Below the pieces are notes generated by a model. It worked only from the letters and a program-made list of their open reading frames with translations, had not been told where the DNA came from and did no database searches. A stretch of DNA of 64,000 bases from Caecitellus pseudoparvulus (lineage: Eukaryota > Bigyra: Bicosoecida): assembly GCA_965644315.1 (NCBI GenBank), contig CBFFRQ010000057.1, forward strand, positions 620,001 through 684,000. Direction: 5' to 3'. Shown here one piece after another: positions 10,797 to 18,792 of the stretch (position 1 is the stretch's first letter; the number at the start of each line of letters is the position of its first letter). A program made the position numbers and the translations under genes.

Positions 10797-12567
10797 TCAA
10801 CCCCACAGCAGCACCTGCCCATCCCATCCACATGTGACGATGTGGGACTCATCCAGGGGGTGCCACTCTGCGCCAATGCAAGGGCCGCTGCGGTGGGCAT
10901 TGAACGTGCGTGCCATGCGGCCATTCCTCCAGTCCCAGATCCACAGCTTGCCGTCCGAGTCTCCTGATATGACGAAGGCGCCAGAGGGGGCGAAGCCCAC
11001 CTGGCAGGCATACCCCGCCACGACGTGCCCAGAGAACTTCTTCTTGGGGTTCAAGCGCACCTTGCCAGCTGCTGTGTAAATGCGCACGACGTTGTCCAGG
11101 CACTGCAGGGCCATGAACCGTCCCGAGGGCGAGAGGGAGGCGGCGGGCATGCTGTGCATGTCTGGGCTGGAAATGTACTTGATGGGCACGGGGATGCCCC
11201 AGTCCCACACCAGCATCTTTTTGTCGTCCGACGTGGACACCATGTGCTCCCCGCCGTCTGTGAAGGTGATGGTGTTCACGCCTGACAGGTGGTAGTCGTA
11301 CTCCTGCACGACCCCCCCACTGGCGGCGTCCACCTGATACATGCGTCGGTTGGAGGAGCCGACGATGAAGGAGTCCTTCTCAGTGGGGTGCCACGCCACA
11401 CACTGCGGGGTGCCGCCAGGCGTCAGGCTGTGCAAGCACGCCCCCGAGGCGGTGTCCCACACCTTCACGCTGGTGTCGAAGGAAACCGTCACGAACCGCT
11501 TGCCGTCGGGGCGGAAGCGAGCCTGCCGGACACCCAAGGTGTGCCCCTTGTACGTGCGCTTGCACGTGCGCTTGCCCTGCATGTCCCACACCTTCACCAC
11601 GCCTGCCATGTCGGCAGTCAGCAGCAGGTGCCCTGTCCCCGGCGCGAAGTGCACGCTGTTCACCCCCTTGTTGTGGCCCTTGAACGAATGCAGCTGCTTC
11701 TTCGGCAAGTAGTTGACGTGCTCGCGCAGCTGGTCCGGCTCCAGGGCCCGCCTGCCACGAGGTGGCGTCGTCCAGCACCTGCCCTGGTAGTCTGTCTCAG
11801 CTCGGCCGTGGAAGGTGCTGTGGCACTCAGCAGGCGACAGCACCTTCCCACTGCCCGAACCGCCCGAGGCGGCAGCAGGGGCGGCACTGCCAGCATCCCC
11901 AGCGGCACCAACGTCTTGGCCAGCTGCAGCCTTGCGTGCCGCCTGGGCGTCCAGGATGTCCTGGGGCACCTCCAAGCCCCGCTCCAGGCGGTATGCGATC
12001 TGCTCGTCTGTCATGTCCCCCGACTCCAGCGCAGACACCTGGGGGGCCACTGCAGCTGCAATGGCAGCTTCTCGGGCAGCCCGTGAGCTGCCTTGCACTT
12101 GCAGGGCGAGGGCCCCGTGCGCTCCGCCCATGTCAGGGTTCAAGGACGCATCCGCGGCGGCAGCAGCTGCTGTGTGAGCGTGGTATTGCTGTGCCCACAC
12201 TGCGTCGTCCATGGCCATGACTCGCACAGAGGCGCCCGTCGGGTCGATACCCTGTGTTGACTGGGCTGTTGTGGTGATGCTCACCTGTGGCTTGGGGCCC
12301 TGCACGCGAAGGGCAGGACGCAGCGGTGCGTGGCGGGGTGCTGTGGGGTGGAGCATTTTCCGCTGCACGCACGACAACGGCCGAGTACATCTCCCCCACT
12401 GTCGGGTTTGTGGTCACTTCGCTGGCATGCGCATCCACCAGGTGGGACGCTGATCCGTCCTCATGGGCGAATGTCATGACATCTGGCGCAGCAGACACGG
12501 ACGGCAGGGCCACCTCCTCCTCCTCCCCTGCGCTGCCGTCTGAGCCGTACCCGCCAAGCAAGTCCAT
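10797..12567 (-). CDS. CDC40: Pre-mRNA-processing factor 17 (CDC40/PRP17), WD40 protein
   Basis: Exons 12567-12373 and 12299-10797, about 565 aa; an in-frame ATG at 12621 could extend it by 18 residues. The 73-nt intron (GTC/GTGCGT...GTGCAG) joins N-P-T-V-G-E-M-Y to G-P-K-P-Q, matching NPTYETMFAPEFGPENPF in human CDC40. The middle has Y-Q-G-R-C-W, then Y-L-P-K-K-Q-L-H; seven WD40 blades follow, including the highly conserved HMVSTSDDKKMLVWDW, SPDMHSMPAASLSPSGR, AGYACQVGFAPSG and ITCGWDGQVLLWG. PRP17 acts in the second catalytic step of splicing, fitting a genome that still uses many short introns. It shares a divergent promoter region of about 180 nt with the NIFK-like gene. Confidence 0.93.
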
Positions 12568-12725
12568 CGTGCTCGGGGCCGGCAAGTCACTCGGGAACGC
12601 GAGCAATTGTGCTGCCTTCATCAAACCAACACGTGCGATGTTCACATGCCCTGTGACTTTGTCGGCGCCCTCACATTTGCACAGGCAGGTCAACCCACGA
12701 CACGTACCTTGGGGCTGGTTTTGCT

Positions 12726-12736
12726 GCGGAAATTGC
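12726..12736 (+). promoter_or_regulatory. GCGGAAATTGC element, 12 nt before NIFK ATG
   Basis: Sense-strand GCGGAAATTGC ends 12 nt before the NIFK-like start codon. The same core recurs before other starts in this window (31630, 37355, 53920, 29219, 60807), suggesting a shared initiator-type element. The function is inferred. Confidence 0.4.
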
Positions 12737-12748
12737 AGTGTTCCCACC

Positions 12749-13618
12749 ATGGACGCCAAGGAGCTTGCTTCGCTGTCCAGCGCGGCATCCTCGCGCAGCA
12801 AGCAGCGGACGGATAAATCAGACTCTGAGCCTTCGGAGGGCTCGGGGGTGGTGTACCTGGGTCACATTCCTCACGGCTTTTACGAGGACCAGATGCAGGG
12901 CTTCTTCTCGCAGTTCGGCACCATTGAGCGCCTGCGCCTGTCCCGGTCCAAGAAAACCGGCCGCTCCAGGGGGTACGCCTTCATCCAGTTCGCCACCCCA
13001 GGCGTCGCAGAGATCGTGGCAGACACCATGGACCACTACTTCTTGGCGGGGCAGTACCTCGTGTGCAACGTCGTGCCCAAGAGCAAAGTGCACGACGACA
13101 TGTTCAGCGGCGCCGACCGCAACTTCAGGGCCGTGCCCTGGCGCACCATTGCCAAGCAGCAGGCTGCCAAGCCCCGCTCCGACTCTGCCAAGGCTCGCCA
13201 CGCGAAGAAGGTGCTGAAGCGGCAGGAGGCCAAGCAGGCTGCGCTGCGGGCGGCCGGCATCGACTACGAGTTCACGGGAGTGACGCTGGAGGCGCCCGTG
13301 CCTGCCAAGGCCACTGGGGGGCAGAAGCGCGCCAGGGAGCGCAGCAGCCAGGAGTCTGAACATGCGGCTGAGGCAGCCCCAGCACCGACCCCAGCCAAAG
13401 CCAAGACGCCGGCCAAGGCCAAGTCGGCAGCCAAGACACCCGCCAAGACGCCGGCCAAGACGCCTTCCCGAACAAAGTCTGCGCGGAAGAGTGGCGTGAA
13501 GGATGCGCCTGCCGCTATGACCCCACCTGGGCAGGGAATTCCAGAGCCTAGCCCTCCCTTGACCCGCTCCCGCAAGGCTGCTAAGAGCGCATCCAAAACC
13601 AGGCGCAGCAGGGGCTGA
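12749..13618 (+). CDS. NIFK/Nop15-like nucleolar RRM protein
   Basis: 289 aa, single exon, ATG in a good context (CCACCATGG). Residues about 33-110 are one RRM with RNP2 VVYLGHIP and RNP1 RGYAFIQF, and the family-specific continuation DHYFLAGQYLVCNVVPKSKVH. MKI67-FHA-interacting NIFK and yeast Nop15 carry exactly this single RRM and act in 60S ribosome biogenesis (ITS2 processing). After a helical K/R/A region the tail consists of repeated AKTPAK-type units (residues about 220-260), like linker histone H1 tails, which the usual family members lack. The tail probably aids nucleolar RNA/DNA contact (inference). Confidence 0.88.
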   Translation: MDAKELASLSSAASSRSKQRTDKSDSEPSEGSGVVYLGHIPHGFYEDQMQGFFSQFGTIERLRLSRSKKTGRSRGYAFIQFATPGVAEIVADTMDHYFLAGQYLVCNVVPKSKVHDDMFSGADRNFRAVPWRTIAKQQAAKPRSDSAKARHAKKVLKRQEAKQAALRAAGIDYEFTGVTLEAPVPAKATGGQKRARERSSQESEHAAEAAPAPTPAKAKTPAKAKSAAKTPAKTPAKTPSRTKSARKSGVKDAPAAMTPPGQGIPEPSPPLTRSRKAAKSASKTRRSRG

Positions 13619-13754
13619 GGGCCCCGTGGCACCAGATGGCCTGCGGATTCCGAGCCAGCAATGCACTGACCTGCGACAAAACCGCTGACTACCCGCTCGG
13701 GTTCAGGGCAAGCTGGGCTCTCTGCTACGGACTCAATGCGGCACACAAGGGTTC

Positions 13755-16631
13755 ATGGCAGCTGGCCACGACGCAGCCTTGCTGCGAGCAAGGCTGGTCA
13801 CAACCGCCAGGGGCAGAGAACTGGTGCTCACTCTCCCTGAGCAAGCCGTGTGTCTTCATGTCCCGGCTGAGGTCGCCGCCTCGTGTGCCTTGCTCTCCGC
13901 TGTGCAGCATGGGGGGGAGCTTGCCTTCAGCCTGCAGCAACTTGCGATTTCCGCAAGCAGCTTTCAAGTCGCCGCAGCCCTGCAGCCGCGGGTTGTGCGG
14001 CGATTCGCGATGGCGTCCTTGACTGAAGATGTCTTTTCCCTTGTGCCCCCTTCCCTCCCTTCGCGCATCCATGCCTTCCAGCTTCCCAGCGATGCCACCC
14101 AGGCGCAGCCAAGTGCCGTTACCACTCAAACCTCCGAGGACCGCCTTCTGAAGCAGCTGGCGAGTGTCAGGCAGGGCCTCGTTGCGTGGCAAGTGCAGCA
14201 ACTTGGTCATCCAGTGGATTTGCGGACAGGCATTCCCCCAGAGGCCCTGCCGGCGCTGCTGGCCCACGACACCCTCCTGCGGAACGCTGGCGTCGGTGCG
14301 CCTGATGCTCTGTGCGTTGCCCCAGGAGGCACACCCGGCCCTGCTCTGGCCCGGCATGACGGCCTCCAGAGCATGACGTCCCTGACCAGCTTACTTTCTG
14401 CTTGCCGCCAGGCACTGATGAAGGCAGGCCGCCCTGCTCAGGCACTGCAGCCGCTGAACCTGAGCAGCACCACTGCTGCCAGCAGCGCGCCTTCTGACGC
14501 CAGCTCCAGCAGCCGGAGCCAGCGCATGGCAGCAGCCCATGCGCCTAAGGTTCTGTGCCTTGCTCACATCCTGCAGTGCCCGCGTGTGGAGCGCGTGTGC
14601 CTGGAGGCGCTGGCTACCTACAGCCATGTCCTGCAGGGGTGCACTGGTGCTCAGCTCCTCACCCTCATCCCGCCGCCGCACTTGCCAGCGCTGGTGCAGA
14701 ACCTCACACAAGACACTCAGGACCATGCCAAGGATGTGCGAGGCGCAGCCGAGGGGCAAACGAGCGAGCGCCACGCTTCCCCAGAGCAGGCCTCAGCCTC
14801 GCCACCAGGGACGGTGCCCGGCGAAGACCCACTGCTCCCACCCGCACCACACCAAGGCGTGCACGTCCAGGAGCACACGCCAAGCTCTGAAGTGGTCTCA
14901 GCAGAGACGCTGCCCAGTGTTGATGCCTGCTCCGTCTCTTCACGAGTACAGACGGAGTTGTCTTCCATCTCCAGCGGCTCGGCACACACGCATGTGTCCA
15001 GGGGTGGTGCCACTGTGAACGACACCCACGCAGAGCTGCTGTCGCACCTGACACAGCTGGAGGCTTCCTCCCAGCACTCCAGCAACGATGAAGCCACAGT
15101 GCTCTCGCCGTCACCCGAGACACGCCCAACTCCCGCCCGACACAGCCCACCCGACCTGCAGCCCAGCGTGCGCCGAGCTAGGGCGGTGGCCACTGCAAGG
15201 GCGGCCGCGGCCGCACGAGCATCCAAGGCAGCAGCCGCCGCAGCTGCAGAGGAGGCGGCAGCTGCGGCTGAACGGCGCAAGGCCGCGGCGGCAGAGCTGC
15301 AAGCGGAGCAGCAGCGGCGCCTGCGGCGCTTCAAAAGGCGTCAGGCGCAGGAGCGGGCAGAGCGGGCAGCGGCAGCAGCTGCGGCACGCAGGGAGACATC
15401 GCCAGCCCGCACCTCACCACCGCAGGCAGAGGATGTCGCCTCTGGAGAGTGTGGGGCCGCGGGGCCCAAGGTGTCGCCTGCCAGAGCTGCACGACTGGCG
15501 GCGAAGCGCGTCGCAGCTCGGCGGGCCAAGGCTGCCGCCGCCACTGCCAAGCAGCGCCAGCGTGCCTTGGCAGCTGAGCAAGCCCAGCAGCGGCGTGCAG
15601 CTGCAGAGGCGGAGGCAGCTGCTCGCCGCCTGGCGGAGTCCCGGGCCAAAGTGGCCGAGCTGGCCGCGAGGGAGGTGGCTGAGAAAGAGGCCACGCGCCG
15701 GGCCACCTTGGCAGCGAGGGATGCCCGCCTGGCGCAGTGGAAGGCTGCCCGGTCCAGGCGCCAGGCAGACCCGGCCAAAGTCGTCGCAGCTGCCCGCGCA
15801 GGGGCCTTGCGGTCACTGCAGGGGAGCTTGGTGGCCAGTCCTGGCACGCAGCTGCGCCAGGCAGTGCAGGGGGCCACGGCTGCGGTGCAGGGCGCGCGCA
15901 AGGCGCAGCAGTGGGCGGCACACGCTGCCACAGACTGCTTCAACGTCAGCGGGGGCATGAGCGACGTGTTTGATTCTGACTCAGACGCGTCGGGCGCGGA
16001 GCCCCCCCCACCACCCCCTTCAGGGGCCCACGCGCCGGTATCCCAGCCTCGCCCTGCGCCACTGCCAGGCCCCTCTCGCCCTCCTGCCACAGAGAGCAAG
16101 TCGTACACCGGCGCCTTGCAGAGCACCGTGACAGCCGCCACCATCCTGGAGGGCAGCGGCACAGAGGAGAGCTGCAGCGTGTCCACGCGCTCCAAGGGCC
16201 TCTCCAGCGGCCTGAACGTGTCCCTGCAGGCGTTTTTGGATGCAGAGGCTGCCGCCACTGCTGTCGTGACAGGCACGCCCCCACCCAGCCTGCACTCCCC
16301 CACGCCAGGCGAAGCCCTGGACACGTCCATCGCCAGCCTGCACAAGCTACCCCGCGCCCCCGCGGCTCCGTCCTTCGGCGACTACACGCCCCGCCCAGGC
16401 ACGCATGCAGGCAGCAGGGCGCCCAGCGTCGCTCCTGATGCCGACATCACGCCTCGCACACTGTCGTTCGGGGACGAGGGCGCGGTGCTTGACCGGTCAC
16501 TGCCGGGTCACAGCAGGTACAGTCCAGGGGCACCCCTGGCACCTCGCCCCGTGAACCCGGGGCCTGCCGTGCACCCCAGCAAGGGCGAGGCTGCAAGCAG
16601 TGACGGGCTGTCGGCCCAGGTGCATTCTTGA
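13755..16631 (+). CDS. Unknown large Ala/Arg-rich coiled-coil protein
   Basis: 958 aa from an ATG that also opens a long intron-free frame. It was not recognised. Residues 1-120 look globular with alternating strands and helices (LVLTLPEQAVCLHVP, FSLQQLAISASSF). Residues about 150-310 contain helical pieces separated by Ser-rich linkers. Residues about 470-700 are an extremely Ala/Arg/Glu/Gln-rich helix (AAAAAAEEAAAAAERRK-like stretches), predicted as a long single or coiled helix. The C-terminal third is Pro/Ser-rich and disordered, with DVFDSDSDASG as an acidic patch. The high Ala content could partly reflect GC-rich codon drift. It converges with the O-mannosyltransferase gene with 46 nt between stops. 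Confidence 0.6.
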   Translation: MAAGHDAALLRARLVTTARGRELVLTLPEQAVCLHVPAEVAASCALLSAVQHGGELAFSLQQLAISASSFQVAAALQPRVVRRFAMASLTEDVFSLVPPSLPSRIHAFQLPSDATQAQPSAVTTQTSEDRLLKQLASVRQGLVAWQVQQLGHPVDLRTGIPPEALPALLAHDTLLRNAGVGAPDALCVAPGGTPGPALARHDGLQSMTSLTSLLSACRQALMKAGRPAQALQPLNLSSTTAASSAPSDASSSSRSQRMAAAHAPKVLCLAHILQCPRVERVCLEALATYSHVLQGCTGAQLLTLIPPPHLPALVQNLTQDTQDHAKDVRGAAEGQTSERHASPEQASASPPGTVPGEDPLLPPAPHQGVHVQEHTPSSEVVSAETLPSVDACSVSSRVQTELSSISSGSAHTHVSRGGATVNDTHAELLSHLTQLEASSQHSSNDEATVLSPSPETRPTPARHSPPDLQPSVRRARAVATARAAAAARASKAAAAAAAEEAAAAAERRKAAAAELQAEQQRRLRRFKRRQAQERAERAAAAAAARRETSPARTSPPQAEDVASGECGAAGPKVSPARAARLAAKRVAARRAKAAAATAKQRQRALAAEQAQQRRAAAEAEAAARRLAESRAKVAELAAREVAEKEATRRATLAARDARLAQWKAARSRRQADPAKVVAAARAGALRSLQGSLVASPGTQLRQAVQGATAAVQGARKAQQWAAHAATDCFNVSGGMSDVFDSDSDASGAEPPPPPPSGAHAPVSQPRPAPLPGPSRPPATESKSYTGALQSTVTAATILEGSGTEESCSVSTRSKGLSSGLNVSLQAFLDAEAAATAVVTGTPPPSLHSPTPGEALDTSIASLHKLPRAPAAPSFGDYTPRPGTHAGSRAPSVAPDADITPRTLSFGDEGAVLDRSLPGHSRYSPGAPLAPRPVNPGPAVHPSKGEAASSDGLSAQVHS

Positions 16632-16677
16632 GCAGGCTGTGCGAGTGTGCCCAAATGCCTGGACCCGGAAGGGGGCG

Positions 16678-18372
16678 TCAGTCCCAGCCTGACATCCACC
16701 GCCGGCGCGCATGTGCGGCGTTGGAGAGGGGGATGCCGTACACCCACGGCGCGAAGAACAGCCACACTGCAAAGATGGCCGCCATGATGACCTGCACCAC
16801 CCAAGCGAAGGCCTTGCGGCCGAAGATGCGGTCCAGCAGGACACCTGCCAGGATCTCGCCGTACAGCAGCGCTGGCATGTAGTGGTAGATGAAGGCGGCA
16901 CGGTTCACTGCGATGTATGGCATGAGGTTGGCGACGTAGCCGACGACCAAGTACGACACCGCCGCGAAGAAGCGCTGCTGCTGGCGCGTGAAGTGCATGA
17001 GGTGGCGCATGCGGCAGTACGCCAGCAGCATGAGCACTGCAATGAACATGACTGCGCCGACGAACCAGATGGCAGCTGGGTTGCCCAGCAGGTACACCAT
17101 CTGCACTGCGCCGTCCTCCGTGGGAGTAGAGTAGTACAGCACTCCGCGTGCGTTCACGGGCCAGCTGTGCCACTTGCTCATCCAGTGGTGGGGCGTCTCG
17201 ATGCGGGCGTTGGCAGAGAGCATCTCCGCATTCAGCTGCCACATGCTGAGCCAGAAGCTCTGGGGCGCCACGTCGGGGTTGTAGAACTGGTTCCCCACCA
17301 GCTGGCGCTGGAACTCCTCCCGCATGAACGCGTCGCCGTCGCCGCTCAGCGGCAGCAGGGCAAAGTGCACTGCCCACTGTGCGGAGTAGAGCAGGATGAC
17401 GGTGGCTCCGATCTGCAGGATGTTGGGCAGCCCCAGCGGGCGCCGCAGGAACCAGGTGCAGAAGGTGACCTCCAGCGCCACCAGGGCAGGCGTCGCCAGG
17501 CCCGTCCACTTGACACTGATGGAGGCACAGCAGGCAGCGCTGAGGAGCAGGAGCCACCCCTGGCGCCCCAGCCACGTCAACTCGCCCCGTGCAGCCCTGG
17601 CGGCTGGGTTGGCTGCCAGCACGGGGTCGGCAGCGATGGCGTCCTCAGCGTCGCAGTGCCGCTCCCACCGCTCGTAGAAGCACAGGGCAACGTAGAGGCA
17701 GGCCACCATGTACAGCATGAGCTGTGAGTCCGTCAGGATGAGGCGGCTCTCGATCAAGTTCAGGTTGTCGAAGGTGAAGAGGAAGGCGGAGAGGATGCCG
17801 CCCCACATGCTGCCGCCGAAGCGGCGCACGACGCTGTACACCAGCGGCACGCACAGGCACCCCGTCAGCGCGCAGGTGAAGCGGATGGCCAGGAACTTGC
17901 AGTCGTCAGCGTACTGGTGGTGGATCTCCTTGTATGAGCAGCGGTCGGCGTCGTACCCGACGAGGATGGAGGAGGCCAGCATGACGAGCTTCCCCAGGGG
18001 CGGGTGGATGTCAAAGAAGTACGTCCCCTTGCTGTACTGGTTCAGGAAGCGCCCGAAGTGGAACTCGTCAAACACGACACCTGTGCACAGCAGGCCAGAG
18101 ACCGCCCATGCGCCCAAAGCCCGCCAGGCAATGCATAGCCGGCACTCACCTCTGGGCTGCTCCAAACGGTACATGCGAGTCATGAAGGCGACTGCAAACA
18201 GCAGGATGTGCACCGTCGGCCACTCTGGGAGGCCGAAGAAGGTTTCGACCCGCTGCGGAGCTTTGGCGCCTGAGCCCGACGCCTTGCCGCCCGAGCCTGC
18301 CCTTGACACATGGTCTTCAGGGCCAGGGGCAGAGCCGGAGAGCCGCTTGCGAGCGTGAGCTGCCTGTGACAT
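16678..18372 (-). CDS. Dolichyl-phosphate-mannose-protein O-mannosyltransferase (GT39), MIR-less
   Basis: Exons 18372-18150 and 18080-16678, about 541 aa. It transfers mannose from Dol-P-Man to Ser/Thr in the ER. Seen: first membrane helix with F-M-T-R-M-Y-R-L; catalytic loop VVFDEFHFG (Asp-Glu pair); YFFDIHPPLGKL; DNLNLIESRLILTDSQL; SISVKWTGL; then SFWLSMWQLNAEML, TPHHWMSKWHSWP and about four C-terminal helices (PMT_4TMC-like). The intron (GTGAGT...GCACAG, 69 nt) is a multiple of three without a stop. It is called because splicing restores RLEQPRGVVFDE, the usual spacing before the Asp-Glu motif. Usual eukaryotic members are 700-900 aa with three MIR repeats in the central lumenal loop; here that loop is only a few dozen residues. 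Confidence 0.9.
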   Translation of the reverse strand: MSQAAHARKRLSGSAPGPEDHVSRAGSGGKASGSGAKAPQRVETFFGLPEWPTVHILLFAVAFMTRMYRLEQPRGECRLCIAWRALGAWAVSGLLCTGVVFDEFHFGRFLNQYSKGTYFFDIHPPLGKLVMLASSILVGYDADRCSYKEIHHQYADDCKFLAIRFTCALTGCLCVPLVYSVVRRFGGSMWGGILSAFLFTFDNLNLIESRLILTDSQLMLYMVACLYVALCFYERWERHCDAEDAIAADPVLAANPAARAARGELTWLGRQGWLLLLSAACCASISVKWTGLATPALVALEVTFCTWFLRRPLGLPNILQIGATVILLYSAQWAVHFALLPLSGDGDAFMREEFQRQLVGNQFYNPDVAPQSFWLSMWQLNAEMLSANARIETPHHWMSKWHSWPVNARGVLYYSTPTEDGAVQMVYLLGNPAAIWFVGAVMFIAVLMLLAYCRMRHLMHFTRQQQRFFAAVSYLVVGYVANLMPYIAVNRAAFIYHYMPALLYGEILAGVLLDRIFGRKAFAWVVQVIMAAIFAVWLFFAPWVYGIPLSNAAHARRRWMSGWD

Positions 18373-18792
18373 GCCGCTGACTTGCGTTGGAGCAATTCTC
18401 TACACAACTAGCGGCAGGTAAATGGTGCAAGCAGCTGCTGCATGCACCGCCGCTCCACAGCATCAGCGATCGGAGCAGCTGCAGAGCGAGCGGAGGTCTG
18501 TGCAGGAAGGTCTCGCTTTTAACTGTCCTTGCAGTGTGTGAAAGTCAGGCGTTCACTGTCCCTTGCCCCCTGCCGTTGTAGCGCGGGCCCTCGATCACCC
18601 CCCTGGACTTGGACGGGTCCAAATTCCGCACTTCTGCACTCGGCGCGTCGCGTCAAAATTGGCCCTGCACACGCCTCAGCATGCCTTGACAGTAGAGTGC
18701 ATGCCTCCATGCGGCCTTCATTGGCTCTGTGGTCTCTACGCAAGCACAGGAACCCCACTTGCGCTGCTCGGTCACCAGCAGCACTGGCTTAC
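18373..18792. promoter_or_regulatory. Divergent promoter region, O-mannosyltransferase / glucosidase I
   Basis: 420 nt between two genes read away from each other, both of the ER glycosylation pathway. No TATA box was seen. If the upstream in-frame ATG at 18709 is used by the glucosidase, the space shrinks to 336 nt. A shared bidirectional promoter is plausible but inferred. Confidence 0.4.

Noticed and set aside
12133-12801. Minus-strand frame extending upstream over the NIFK start
   Set aside because: Only the part from the ATG at 12567 (or 12621) matches PRP17; the upstream part overlaps the NIFK promoter and coding start.
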